A stretch of 64,000 nucleotides of DNA from Montanilutibacter psychrotolerans (GTDB lineage: Bacteria; Pseudomonadota; Gammaproteobacteria; Xanthomonadales; Xanthomonadaceae): positions 558,001 to 622,000 of the forward strand of contig NZ_RIBS01000001.1 in NCBI RefSeq assembly GCF_003719825.1, read 5' to 3'. The notes under the pieces were generated by a model that saw nothing but the letters and a program-made list of their open reading frames with translations, was not told the origin of the DNA and did no database searches. The position numbers and the translations under genes were made by a program. Positions 41,014 to 48,894 of this stretch are shown one piece after another. How positions within the stretch are numbered: position 1 is the stretch's first letter; each line of letters begins with the position of its first letter.

Positions 41014-43050
41014 TCAAGGCGGTGTGGCCGCCTCATAGCCATTGAACGTCACGCTGGCCGATGCGCGCCCCTGGGTCAGCGAGCGCAGCGTCGTGGTGTA
41101 GCCCTGCAGGCGGGACAGGGGGGCGAGGGCGATGACGTCCGCCCGTCCTCCCTTGTCGTCGATCCGCACCACCCGGCCGGCGCGTCGCTGCAGGTCGCCC
41201 ACGACGTCGCCGACGTGGGCGGCCGGCGTGTCGACGGCGACGTCCATGACCGGCTCGAGTACCACCGTGCCCACTCGCTCCAGGGCCGATGTCACCGCTT
41301 CGCTGGCCGCGCGCTGGAACGCCATGTCCGACGAATCCACCGCGTGGGTTTCACCATCGACCAGTGCCACCGTGATGCCGACCACCGGATAGCCGTGCGG
41401 GCCATCGGTGAGCGCGGATCGAACGCCTTTCTCCGTCGCGGCGATGAACTGCCCTGGCACCACGCCGCCGGTGGTCCGGTTGACGAACTCGACGACACCA
41501 TCGTCGCGCGGCGTGATGTCGATCACCACGCGTGCGAACTGGCCGTGGCCGCCGGTCTGCTTGGACACCTTGCCTTCCACCTTGTGTACTTCCCGACGCG
41601 GCGTTTCCTGGTAGGCCACGCGTGGCGAACCCGTGCGCACGTCGACGTTCCATTCGGTGCGCAGGCGCTCCACCATCACGTCCAGGTGCAGTTCGCCCAT
41701 GCCCCAGACCAGGGTTTCCCCGGTCTCGGAATCGGTGTCGACCCGGAACGAGGGATCTTCCTGTACCAGGCTGGCCAAGCCCTGGCCGAGCCGGATCAGG
41801 TCGCTGGCCTTGTGCGCCGTCAAGCGCCACGACAGCACCGCCGGCTGGGCCTGGATCGACTCCAGCACCAGCGGGTGCGCGGCATCGCTCAGCGTTTCGC
41901 CACTGACGGCATCCTTCCAGCCCAGGATCGCCACGATCTCACCGGCATACGCCTGTTCGACATCGTGCGTGCGATTGGCCTGGACGACCGCCAGACGACT
42001 CACGCGTCGGGTTCGCTGACCCAGCGAGCACCACACCGCGTCGCCCGCCTTCAGCGTGCCGGAGTACAGGCGCACGAACGCCAGCGGCCCGTGATCGTGA
42101 TGGGCGATCTTGAACACCAGGCCGGCCAGTGGCCCCGAGGGGTCCGGTGCCAGCTCCACGTCGCCACGGTCGCTTTCGGCAATCACCGGCGGACGGTCCA
42201 GCGGTGAGGGCAGGTAGTGGACGATGGCATCCAGCAAGGGCTCGATGCCCTTGGTCTTGAACGCCGCCCCCGCAAGCACGGGCACGCCCTTGCCAGCCAA
42301 CGTCGCACGGCGCACGGCGGATCGCAGCAGCGCGTCGTCGATCTCGCGCTCTTCGATGTAGGCACTGGCCAGTGCGTCGTCGTGCTCGGCGACCGCGGCG
42401 ATGAGCTGCTGGCGCTGTGCCGCGTACGCGGCATCGTCGTCGGCGTTCCACGGCCGCCGTACGGCTGCGCCGCCGTCTTCCCAGTGCTCCACCGTCCGGC
42501 CGATCAGGTCGACCCATCCGTCGAACGACGACTCGGAACCGATCGGCACGCCGATCGCCCACGGATTGGCGCCGAGCTTGTCGCGCATCTGCTCCAGCAC
42601 GGTGTCGAACGTCGCGCCGATGCGATCCATCTTGTTGGCGAACGCGATCAGCGGAACGCCGTGGCGCCGTGCCTGGCGCCACACGGTTTCCGATTGCGGC
42701 TGCACGCCGTCGACCGCGGAGAACACGACGACCGCCCCATCGAGCACGCGCAGCGAGCGCTCGACCTCGATCGCGAAATCGATGTGGCCGGGCGTGTCGA
42801 TGAGCGTCAGTCGGTGGTCGGGCTCGCCGTTGGGCGTCCAGTGGGTCTGGACGGCCGCGGCGCCGATGGTGATGCCGCGTGCGCGCTCGATGGCCTGGAA
42901 GTCGGTGGTCGTCGCGCCGTCATGGACTTCGCCCATGCGGTGGATCGCGCCGGTTTTCCACAACAGGCGTTCGGTGAGCGTGGTTTTGCCAGCGTCGACG
43001 TGGGCGATGACGCCAAGGTTGCGCCAGCGGAGGAGGGAACGAGTGTCCAT
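41014..43050 (-). CDS. Elongation factor G paralogue (EF-G2 type)
   Basis: This 678-residue translational GTPase has a G domain with AHVDAGKTTLTERLL (P loop), RGITIGAAA (switch 1), DTPGHIDF (G3) and ANKMDR (G4). Domains II-V follow, including GGHGQFARV in domain IV. It has EF-G length but differs from housekeeping EF-G (RGITIGAAA instead of RGITITSAA). It also stands outside any rpsL-rpsG-tuf context, so it is a second copy rather than the main fusA. It could take part in translocation under stress, recycling, or ribosome rescue or protection. Its leader has features of an attenuator. ATG 43050 lacks a good ribosome site, which itself hints at translational control. Confidence 0.9.
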   Translation of the reverse strand: MDTRSLLRWRNLGVIAHVDAGKTTLTERLLWKTGAIHRMGEVHDGATTTDFQAIERARGITIGAAAVQTHWTPNGEPDHRLTLIDTPGHIDFAIEVERSLRVLDGAVVVFSAVDGVQPQSETVWRQARRHGVPLIAFANKMDRIGATFDTVLEQMRDKLGANPWAIGVPIGSESSFDGWVDLIGRTVEHWEDGGAAVRRPWNADDDAAYAAQRQQLIAAVAEHDDALASAYIEEREIDDALLRSAVRRATLAGKGVPVLAGAAFKTKGIEPLLDAIVHYLPSPLDRPPVIAESDRGDVELAPDPSGPLAGLVFKIAHHDHGPLAFVRLYSGTLKAGDAVWCSLGQRTRRVSRLAVVQANRTHDVEQAYAGEIVAILGWKDAVSGETLSDAAHPLVLESIQAQPAVLSWRLTAHKASDLIRLGQGLASLVQEDPSFRVDTDSETGETLVWGMGELHLDVMVERLRTEWNVDVRTGSPRVAYQETPRREVHKVEGKVSKQTGGHGQFARVVIDITPRDDGVVEFVNRTTGGVVPGQFIAATEKGVRSALTDGPHGYPVVGITVALVDGETHAVDSSDMAFQRAASEAVTSALERVGTVVLEPVMDVAVDTPAAHVGDVVGDLQRRAGRVVRIDDKGGRADVIALAPLSRLQGYTTTLRSLTQGRASASVTFNGYEAATPP

Positions 43051-43082
43051 GTGTGTTTTCACGTTTGTTGCCAACAATACGG

Positions 43083-43116
43083 GCCGCACGCCCCTGTTGG
43101 CATCAGGACGTGCGGC
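43083..43116 (-). promoter_or_regulatory. Leader hairpin between leader ORF and EF-G2 start
   Basis: In the transcript (minus strand) 8-bp arms GCCGCACG (43116-43109) and CGTGCGGC (43090-43083) form a hairpin that begins at the last base of the leader ORF stop codon. Its loop holds GCCAACA, which is perfectly complementary to TGTTGGC just downstream (about 43076-43070). So two structures exclude each other. This is the layout of translational attenuators, and it sits 33 nt before the EF-G2 start. Confidence 0.6.
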
Positions 43117-43145
43117 TAGATTTCGGGGTCGGCTGCGTAATTCAT
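43116..43145 (-). CDS. Nine-codon leader ORF (MNYAADPEI) ahead of EF-G2
   Basis: ATG 43145 is preceded by AAGGAG with a perfect 8-nt spacing (43159-43154), the best ribosome site in the neighbourhood. It encodes only nine residues, Met-Asn-Tyr-Ala-Ala-Asp-Pro-Glu-Ile, and the TAG at 43118-43116 falls exactly at the base of a hairpin. A strong start on so short an ORF, directly upstream of a ribosome-acting GTPase with no ribosome site of its own, suggests a regulatory leader peptide. No homologue is known to me. Confidence 0.55.
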   Translation of the reverse strand: MNYAADPEI

Positions 43146-43191
43146 GGCACTTTCTCCTTCGGGAAGGTCGGTTGGTCAAACGACGGACAAT

Positions 43192-43215
43192 AAAAAAGCA
43201 CCCCTGCGGGTGCTT
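43192..43215 (-). terminator. Intrinsic terminator upstream of EF-G2 (possible attenuator)
   Basis: On the minus strand AAGCACCC-GCAG-GGGTGCTT is followed by six T residues (overlapping the arm). It lies ahead of, not behind, the EF-G2 gene, about 47 nt before the leader ORF ribosome site. An upstream CGGGTGC (43285-43279) could pair with the first arm (GCACCCG) and act as an antiterminator. It may instead simply end read-through from copB, about 380 bp away, but copB has its own hairpin nearer by. Confidence 0.85.
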
Positions 43216-43216
43216 G

Positions 43217-43544
43217 CTCGGCTGCGGCTTCGATTCGGTCGAACTATCTCGACCCCTCGGAGACCACAAACGGCAGGCGCACCCGGCCCACGCTCGCGCG
43301 CTGGCGGTTGTGCAGTATCAGGAGCGGCGACGGCGACATGGGCGGGATCGGGATCGGGATCGGGGTGTGGGCGGATCGAGGCGCGGGATTGTGGGTAAAG
43401 CATCTGGCCCCGTCAACGATGGGGACGCTACCGGTCGAATGCAACGGCGTACTTCCGGCCGACAACGCCACACGCGGACGGCGTCGATCCGCCACGTGCG
43501 GATGAGGCTCTGCCAGCGGCAGAAGGGGATCCGTGGCCTGCACC
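43217..43544. other. Gene-free stretch between the copB hairpin and the EF-G2 attenuator
   Basis: No gene is supported here. It includes a short run of GGGATC units (about 43344-43365) and the possible antiterminator CGGGTGC (43279-43285). A 31-codon frame (43339 to 43244, minus) ends 28 bp before the terminator stem but has no ribosome site. The EF-G2 promoter should lie here if the terminator is an attenuator; no clear -35/-10 pair was seen. Confidence 0.45.
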
Positions 43545-43569
43545 GCTTCGCGCCGACACGGCGCGAAGC
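43545..43569 (-). terminator. Hairpin after copB
   Basis: A perfect 11-bp stem GCTTCGCGCCG / CGGCGCGAAGC with a 3-nt loop lies about 22 bp after the copB stop. No T run follows, but it is well placed to protect or end the copLAB transcript. Confidence 0.6.
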
Positions 43570-43591
43570 GTCGGCGCGAAGCCGGTGGCGG

Positions 43592-44635
43592 TCAGAACCA
43601 GATGCGGACGCCTGCGACCACGCGTGTATCGTCCGCGCCGTCGCCCGCGCCGCGACGCAGGTCCGCGGTGCGTCCGAAGGCGCGCTCGTGCACCACGCCG
43701 ACGTAGGGCGCGAACCGGCGAGTGAACTCGTAGCGCAGCCGTAGTCCGACTTCGGCCGTACCCAGTCCCGAACCGATGCCGCGCTGGACATCGTCCTCGC
43801 CGAAGACGCTGGCCTCGACCGACGACTGCAGGATCAGCCGGTTGGTGATCAACGTGTCGTACTCGGCCTCAAGGCGCGCCTCGGTCCGGCCGGACCCGTC
43901 GATGTAGGCGGTGGCCTCGATCTCGAACTTGTACGGCGACAAGCCCATCACGCCGATGGCAGCGGCGTCCCGCGACGGCCCCCCACCGAAGTCGTGGCGC
44001 AGGCCGGCGACAACATCCCACCACGGCCCGATGCTGCGTCCGTAGAGTGCTTCGATGCTGGCGTGTTCGGTGGCACCGTCAACGCGCTCGCCTTCGCCGC
44101 GTACCCACAGCCGGTGGAGGTCGGTGCCAAACCAGCCCTGGCCATCCCAGGCCAGGCCGGTGCCGTGCGGCGCGTTCCAGGTCTCGAAGCGATCGAGCAG
44201 CACGAAGCTGCGCGGGCGGTTGTCGTGCATGCCATGGCCGCCGGTCGGTGGCACGGCGGCGGCACGATCGGCATCGGTGATCACAGGGATCGGCGTGCGC
44301 GGCTCGCTGGGCGGCGGCGTGCCGTGGCCCATCGCCGCATGGTCGACGGATGCCGGCGTGCCGTGGCCCATCGCCGCATGGTCGACGGGTGCCGGCGTGC
44401 CGTGGCCCATGGCCGCGTGGTCGACTGGCGGCACCCGCACGGCATCTTTCGCGCTTTCCGGCGCAGTGGCCTCCGGCTCGCTGCTGGCAGGCGATGCCGG
44501 GGGCTGCTGCGCCGGCATCCCCGCGTGGTGGGTGTGCGGCGCGTGTTGTGCCTTGCCCGGGTGGGGCAGGAGGGCGGCCAACGGCATGGCGGCGCACAGC
44601 ATGGCGACGCGGAGCTGGATTGTGGATGCAACCAT
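43592..44635 (-). CDS. copB: Copper resistance outer-membrane protein CopB
   Basis: This 347-residue protein has a signal peptide. A His/Met-rich region contains three copies of a 13-residue unit (VDHAAMGHGTPxx at about 75-113) that should bind copper. The C-terminal CopB beta-barrel domain (about 145-347) contains APHGTGLAWDGQGWFGTD and ends in VVAGVRIWF, an outer-membrane C-terminal Phe. CopB works with CopA in periplasmic copper tolerance. The ATG at 44635 is chosen because GGAGGA lies 9 nt upstream. An ATG at 44644 overlaps the copA stop but sits right on the ribosome site. Confidence 0.94.
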   Translation of the reverse strand: MVASTIQLRVAMLCAAMPLAALLPHPGKAQHAPHTHHAGMPAQQPPASPASSEPEATAPESAKDAVRVPPVDHAAMGHGTPAPVDHAAMGHGTPASVDHAAMGHGTPPPSEPRTPIPVITDADRAAAVPPTGGHGMHDNRPRSFVLLDRFETWNAPHGTGLAWDGQGWFGTDLHRLWVRGEGERVDGATEHASIEALYGRSIGPWWDVVAGLRHDFGGGPSRDAAAIGVMGLSPYKFEIEATAYIDGSGRTEARLEAEYDTLITNRLILQSSVEASVFGEDDVQRGIGSGLGTAEVGLRLRYEFTRRFAPYVGVVHERAFGRTADLRRGAGDGADDTRVVAGVRIWF

Positions 44636-44640
44636 CGCGC

Positions 44641-46497
44641 TCATTCCTCCACCCGCACCTGCCGCATCATTCCGGCTTCCATGTGGTAGAGCAGGTGGCA
44701 ATGGTAGGCCCAGTTGCCGAGCGCGTCGGCGCGCACGCGGTAGCTGCGCTTGCTGCCGGGCGGCATGTCGATGGTGTGCTTGCGCACCAGGAAATTGCCG
44801 TGCTCGTCCTCCAGGTCGCTCCACATGCCGTGCAGGTGGATCGGGTGGGTCATCATCGTGTCGTTGACCAGCACGATGCGCAGGCGTTCGCCGTAGTTGA
44901 AGCGCAACGGCGTCACGTCGGAAAACTTCTTGCCGTCGAAACCCCAGGCGAACTTTTCCATGTGGCCGGTCAGGTGCAGTTCGACGTCGCGGCCAGGCGT
45001 GCGGCCGTCGGGGTCGTCGAACGTGCTTTTCAGCATGGCGTAGCTCAGCACCTTGCGTCCGTTGTCGCGCAGGCCGATGCCGGGGTCGTCGAGCATCGGT
45101 ACCGGCGCCATCGTCTGCATGTCGACCAGCGGATTGCCGGTCTCGCTGGCCGGATGCGCCTGCATGCCGCCGGTGCCGGGGGGCGTCATCGAGCCCATGT
45201 CGTGACCGGCGTGAACGCTTGCGGTGCGAGCGGGCATCGCGTGGCCCATGCTCGCGCCACAGCCGCCCTCCATGCCCTTCATCGGCATGCCGGACGTGCC
45301 CACGGTCTCGTGGTTCATGCTGCCGTGGTCCATGCCGCCGTGGCCCATGTCGGCCATGGTGAGGATCGGGCGGGGATCGACGTCCGGCACCGGCGCCCGA
45401 AGGCCCTCGCGCACGGCGAGCGTGCCGCTGACATAGCCGGTGCGACCGATGTCCTGGGCGAAGACGGTGAACGCGTCCTGCCCGCTGGGTGACACGATGA
45501 CGTCGTAGGTTTCGGCCGGCGCGATGCGGAACTCGTCGATCGTCACCGGATGCACGTACTGCCCGTCGGCGGCCACCACGGTCAGCTTCAAACCCGGTAT
45601 GCGCACATCGAAATGCGTCATCGAGGCGCCGTTGATGAAGCGCAGGCGCACCTTCTCGCCGGAACGGAACAGCCCGGTCCAGTTGCCCAGGGCGGTCGTG
45701 CCATTCATCAGGTAGGTGTAGGTGTTCGCGTTGACGTCCGACAGGTCGGTCGGCGTCATGCGCATCCGCCCCCACATGCCCCGGTCGCGCAACGTGGCGG
45801 CCAGGCCATCACGACGCGCGTCGTCGACGAAATCGCCGACCGTGCGCTTGGCGTGGTTGTCGTAGCCGGGCATCTTCTTCAGACGCGAGAACAACGCGGC
45901 CGGATCCAGGTCGGTCCAGTCGCTGAGCAGCACCACGTAGTCGCGCTCGAACGAGAACGGTTCGGGTTCGATCGGATCGATCACCAACGGACCGTACAGG
46001 CCGGCCTGTTCCTGGAACCCCGAGTGGCTGTGGTACCAGTAGGTGCCGCCCTGGTTGACCGTGAACCGGTAGTGGTAGGTCTGGCCGCGATGGATGCCGT
46101 CGAAGCTGAGGCCCGGCACGCCGTCCATGTTGGCCGGCAGCAGGATGCCGTGCCAATGGATGGAAGTGTCGTGGCCGTGGATCGAGCCTTCCGGCAAGGC
46201 GTTGGACACGCGCAGGTTGACCGTGGTGCCTTCACGCCAGCGCAGCAGCGGCGCGGGAATCGAGCCGTTGACCGTGATCGCGGTGCGCGCGCGGCCAGTG
46301 AAGTTCATTGGCGTTTCGCCAATGACGAGATCGAACTCCGTGCCCGAAAGCACGGTGCTGCCGGGCGATTTCAGCGCCCAGCCCGGTCGGGGGTACAGGC
46401 CGAAACCGGCGATGGCGCCGCCGGCAGCAAGGCCCTGGACGAAGCGGCGTCGCGAAGGCGCGCGCAGCCCGTCGGAACCGAAGGGGTCGGAAGACAT
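44641..46497 (-). CDS. copA: Copper resistance multicopper oxidase CopA
   Basis: This 618-residue multicopper oxidase has a twin-arginine signal (RRRFVQGLAAGGAIAG at 16-31). All copper motifs are present: HWHG, WYHSHSG, HPIHLHGMW and HCHLLYHMEAGM. A Met/His/Gly-rich stretch (MADMGHGGMDHGSMNHE and following, about 380-460) resembles the CopA copper-binding repeats. It oxidises Cu(I) or binds excess copper in the periplasm, exported folded by Tat. It lies between copL and copB in one minus-strand operon. ATG 46497 follows an ACGGAG ribosome site; the longer frame to 46545 would bury the Tat signal. Confidence 0.96.
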   Translation of the reverse strand: MSSDPFGSDGLRAPSRRRFVQGLAAGGAIAGFGLYPRPGWALKSPGSTVLSGTEFDLVIGETPMNFTGRARTAITVNGSIPAPLLRWREGTTVNLRVSNALPEGSIHGHDTSIHWHGILLPANMDGVPGLSFDGIHRGQTYHYRFTVNQGGTYWYHSHSGFQEQAGLYGPLVIDPIEPEPFSFERDYVVLLSDWTDLDPAALFSRLKKMPGYDNHAKRTVGDFVDDARRDGLAATLRDRGMWGRMRMTPTDLSDVNANTYTYLMNGTTALGNWTGLFRSGEKVRLRFINGASMTHFDVRIPGLKLTVVAADGQYVHPVTIDEFRIAPAETYDVIVSPSGQDAFTVFAQDIGRTGYVSGTLAVREGLRAPVPDVDPRPILTMADMGHGGMDHGSMNHETVGTSGMPMKGMEGGCGASMGHAMPARTASVHAGHDMGSMTPPGTGGMQAHPASETGNPLVDMQTMAPVPMLDDPGIGLRDNGRKVLSYAMLKSTFDDPDGRTPGRDVELHLTGHMEKFAWGFDGKKFSDVTPLRFNYGERLRIVLVNDTMMTHPIHLHGMWSDLEDEHGNFLVRKHTIDMPPGSKRSYRVRADALGNWAYHCHLLYHMEAGMMRQVRVEE

Positions 46498-46618
46498 GGA
46501 AACTCCGTGAAAACAGTGGCATCGGGTCGCGCCCGCGTCGAACACGGGGCGACGCCTGTCCGACCGGAAAGCGCAGGCAGGACAGGGAAAGCGGGCGCCG
46601 TGGGCGCCAGGATGGTGC

Positions 46619-47083
46619 TCAGCCGATCGGGGGTCGGATCAGGTGGGGCAGTGCCGGCGCGGCATGCGCCGTCGGCAACCAGTGGGCCGTCTGGCTATGG
46701 TCGATGACCGATGCGGCGACGGTGGTGATGGGGAGCGCGGCTTGCGCGGCGTGCATGCACGCGCAGGTACAGGTGTCCGATCCGCAGCAATCGGTGGTCG
46801 ATGACGACGGTGTCGATCCGGTGGTCGTGGCGTCATCGGCTGCTGGGCCGTCCGAAGCGGCGCGGGCCGGCTCGTGCTGGTCCTGGTGGCAGGGCATGTC
46901 CTCGACCGACGCTTGCGCCGCGGCCACGATCGGCGCATCGACCGCATCGGCGGCGGTGGCTTGCGAACCGGAGTGCCCGATGTGGCCCAGTTGCATGTGC
47001 GTTGCTGCCACCGCCGATGTCGCCCCGTTCAGGGCGAGCACGAGGCAGAGCAGCACACGCAACAGGGTGGGCCAAATGGACAT
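46619..47083 (-). CDS. copL: CopL-type copper-responsive regulatory protein
   Basis: This 154-residue protein matches CopL of Xanthomonas and Stenotrophomonas, which is needed for copper-induced expression of copAB. It begins with a signal-like segment (LLRVLLCLVLALNGATSAVAA). It carries metal-type residues in DMPCHQDQH and a cysteine cluster DCCGSDTCTCACMHA, and it ends with the diagnostic ALPHLIRPPIG. It lies 121 bp upstream of copA on the same strand, the known copLAB order. How it acts (leader-like sensor or exported metal binder) is not settled. ATG 47083 gives the family N-terminus. Confidence 0.9.
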   Translation of the reverse strand: MSIWPTLLRVLLCLVLALNGATSAVAATHMQLGHIGHSGSQATAADAVDAPIVAAAQASVEDMPCHQDQHEPARAASDGPAADDATTTGSTPSSSTTDCCGSDTCTCACMHAAQAALPITTVAASVIDHSQTAHWLPTAHAAPALPHLIRPPIG

Positions 47084-47246
47084 AGGCGTACTGTAACCGG
47101 CGATCCTGCGCGGTGGATATCCGGCAGGTGAACCCCGGATGAGGTCCACGGCATGAGCGTGCTGAATGCGCGTCCGTGGGGGCCCTGCAGCGCGCGCGGC
47201 GGCGGTTCACGTGCCCGCCGGCCGCACCCGCTGGGTTGCTCACGCC

Positions 47247-48152
47247 TCAGTCGCCGAGGATCTCCACGTCGATCTCGCTGATCTGCTCGGGGTCGGCGAC
47301 GATCTCGATACCGACGATGCGTTCGTCGCGGATCGTGAAAGCGAACACGACGCGGGTCTGCCCACCCGGCGCCCAGACCGCGCCAACGGTGCCATCGACG
47401 AGGGCCGTCTGCGCCGCCTTGGCGCGACCCTTGAAGGTTTCGGCCACCGCCTCCGCGCCGCGGATCTCCGGCGCCAGTGGCAATGCACCGCGCGCCAGGT
47501 TGGCCGCGCTGGACAGCACCGCGGCGTGGTCGGCACGCAGCACGACATTCGGGTCGAGCAGGGTGATCAACGCGGTGAAGTCGCCGCTGCGTGAGGCGGT
47601 CAGGAAGGCGTCGACAACCGAGCGCCGACGGGGAAGATCGGCGCTGGCGGCAGCGGGAGCACCCTGCACGCGCCGGCGCGCGCGGCTGGCCAGCTGGCGC
47701 GTTGCCGTCGGCGTTCGGCCGACGATGGGGGCGATCTCGTCGAACGGCAGGTCGAACACGTCGTGCAGCACGAAGGCAACGCGCTCGGCCGGGGCCAGCG
47801 CTTCCAGCAGCACCAGCAACGCCGGTCCGACGGCGTCGGCCATCAGCACGTCGTGCTCGGGGCCGCTTGCGGGCGACGGGTCGGCAATCGCATCGACGGG
47901 ATGCGACTCCATCGATTCCTCGCGTCGCGATTTGCGCGAGCGCAGCAGGTCAAGCGAGGCGCGTGCGACAACCGTGGTCAACCAGCCTCCAAGATTCTCC
48001 ACCGTGCTGGTGTCGGCGCGCGCGAGTCGCAGCCAGGCGTCCTGGACCACGTCGTCGGCCTCGCTGTGCGAGCCGAGCATGCGGTAGGCCACCGCACGCA
48101 GGTGGGTGCGGTGGTCCTCGAATTGCTGCGTCAGCCAGTCGTGCGTTTGCAT
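47247..48152 (-). CDS. ECF41-type RNA polymerase sigma factor
   Basis: This 301-residue sigma factor has region 2 (LRAVAYRMLGSHSEADDVVQDAWLRLAR), region 4 (LAPAERVAFVLHDVFDLPFDEIAPIVGRT) and a SnoaL/NTF2-like C-terminal extension (about 185-301). The extension ends in VADPEQISEI, the NPDQI-type element of ECF41. The extension takes the place of an anti-sigma factor and tunes activity. It faces the carboxymuconolactone decarboxylase gene, the usual ECF41 target. The intergenic region carries ECF41-type promoters in both directions, so autoregulation is likely. The inducing signal is unknown. Confidence 0.94.
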   Translation of the reverse strand: MQTHDWLTQQFEDHRTHLRAVAYRMLGSHSEADDVVQDAWLRLARADTSTVENLGGWLTTVVARASLDLLRSRKSRREESMESHPVDAIADPSPASGPEHDVLMADAVGPALLVLLEALAPAERVAFVLHDVFDLPFDEIAPIVGRTPTATRQLASRARRRVQGAPAAASADLPRRRSVVDAFLTASRSGDFTALITLLDPNVVLRADHAAVLSSAANLARGALPLAPEIRGAEAVAETFKGRAKAAQTALVDGTVGAVWAPGGQTRVVFAFTIRDERIVGIEIVADPEQISEIDVEILGD

Positions 48153-48153
48153 C

Positions 48154-48180
48154 GGTCACACATCCTTTTTCCGTTTCGTC
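48154..48180 (+). promoter_or_regulatory. ECF41-type promoter, plus-strand copy 1
   Basis: A -35-like GGTCACA (48154-48160) and -10-like CGTC (48177-48180) are separated by exactly 16 bp, matching the known ECF41 form TGTCACA-n16-CGTC apart from the first base. It points toward the decarboxylase gene and starts 2 bp upstream of the sigma start codon. Confidence 0.75.
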
Positions 48181-48188
48181 AGTGCAAT

Positions 48189-48215
48189 GACGGACGAAGC
48201 ATCCACGATGTGACC
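48189..48215 (-). promoter_or_regulatory. ECF41-type promoter for the sigma gene itself
   Basis: On the minus strand GGTCACA (48215-48209) and CGTC (48192-48189) are 16 bp apart. A second CGTC directly precedes it at 48196-48193. The sigma factor ATG lies about 37 bp downstream, so this should drive autoregulation. Confidence 0.75.
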
Positions 48216-48234
48216 GAGCCTGTCCCACTCCATC

Positions 48235-48261
48235 GGTCACACATCCCCGGGCTGGTTCGTC
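48235..48261 (+). promoter_or_regulatory. ECF41-type promoter, plus-strand copy 2
   Basis: GGTCACA (48235-48241) and CGTC (48258-48261) have the same 16-bp spacer. This copy starts 81 bp after copy 1. The flanks are also alike (CATCGGTCACACATCC before, TCAATGCCATGAAGGACG after), showing duplication of the whole unit. Confidence 0.8.
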
Positions 48262-48316
48262 AATGCCATGAAGGACGAAGCGCAGACGTTGCAACGCGGC
48301 CGGGGTTCCATCGATC

Positions 48317-48343
48317 GGTCACGTTTTCCCGCCGCGCTTCGTC
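48317..48343 (+). promoter_or_regulatory. ECF41-type promoter, plus-strand copy 3 (proximal)
   Basis: GGTCACG (48317-48323) and CGTC (48340-48343) are again 16 bp apart and 82 bp after copy 2. The decarboxylase ATG follows about 45 bp later, so this is the best placed copy for its expression. Confidence 0.8.
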
Positions 48344-48387
48344 AATGCCGTAACACCCATCCATCGACGACACCAGGAGACAACACC

Positions 48388-48840
48388 ATGCAAGCACGTA
48401 TGAGCAATCCGGCCGTGATCCTTCCCGAGGCGATGAAGGCGCTGCACGCGCTGAAGTCCTCAACCACCAAGGCGGGCGTTCCCACCCGCACCCTCGATCT
48501 GATCGAGCTGCGCGCGAGCCAGATCAACGGCTGCGGCGCCTGCGTGGACATGCACTCGCGCCACGCGAAGAAGACCGGTGAAACCGACGAGCGCCTGTTC
48601 GCGGTGGCCGCCTGGCGGGAAACGCCCTACTTCAGCGATGCCGAGCGTGCTGCACTCGCGCTGGCAGAGGCCGTCACCCGCATCAGCGACCAGGCAGGTC
48701 CGGTTCCCGATGCCATCTGGGACGAAGCCGCGCAGCACTACGACGAGCCCGCGCTGGCGTCGCTGGTTATTGCCATCGCCAACATCAACGTCTGGAACCG
48801 GCTCAATGTCGCGGTGCGGCAACCGGCTGGCGTGTGGTGA
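48388..48840 (+). CDS. Carboxymuconolactone decarboxylase / AhpD-like protein
   Basis: This 150-residue protein belongs to the AhpD/carboxymuconolactone decarboxylase family. The redox motif is C49-x-x-C52 with H56 in INGCGACVDMHSRH. Such proteins act as peroxidase-type or thiol-disulphide enzymes, and this branch is the standard partner of ECF41 sigma factors. It lies divergent from the sigma gene behind three tandem ECF41-type promoters. The ribosome site AGGAGA lies 8 nt before ATG 48388. The native substrate is unknown. Confidence 0.93.
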   Translation: MQARMSNPAVILPEAMKALHALKSSTTKAGVPTRTLDLIELRASQINGCGACVDMHSRHAKKTGETDERLFAVAAWRETPYFSDAERAALALAEAVTRISDQAGPVPDAIWDEAAQHYDEPALASLVIAIANINVWNRLNVAVRQPAGVW

Positions 48841-48867
48841 CAGCCCGCGCCGCCTGTTGACGTGGCC

Positions 48868-48891
48868 AAAGCCCATCGCACGATGGGCTTT
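48868..48891. terminator. Bidirectional terminator between convergent genes
   Basis: The 10-bp stem AAAGCCCATC / GATGGGCTTT with a GCAC loop lies between the decarboxylase gene (plus) and the Rieske/FAD reductase gene (minus). Short A/T runs at both ends suit termination in both directions. Confidence 0.85.
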
Positions 48892-48894
48892 GTG

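Noticed and set aside
41014-43050. Naming the EF-G paralogue a tetracycline ribosomal-protection gene
   Set aside because: The attenuator-like leader invites this, but the protein has EF-G length and EF-G type domain IV text (GGHGQF), so an EF-G2 type label is safer.
43244-43339. A 31-codon frame (MSPSPLLIL...) ending just before the EF-G2 terminator, considered as a second leader peptide
   Set aside because: It has no ribosome site and is a piece of a longer shadow frame. The nine-codon ORF with AAGGAG is the better candidate.
43344-43365. GGGATC run as a regulatory site or microsatellite
   Set aside because: It has only about three and a half units with no symmetry or position to suggest a binding site. 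It is mentioned only as part of the intergenic description.
47247-48152. Calling the sigma factor a generic SigJ or RpoE with an undetected anti-sigma gene
   Set aside because: The C-terminal SnoaL-like extension with the NPDQI-type element and the facing decarboxylase gene place it in ECF41, which needs no anti-sigma factor.
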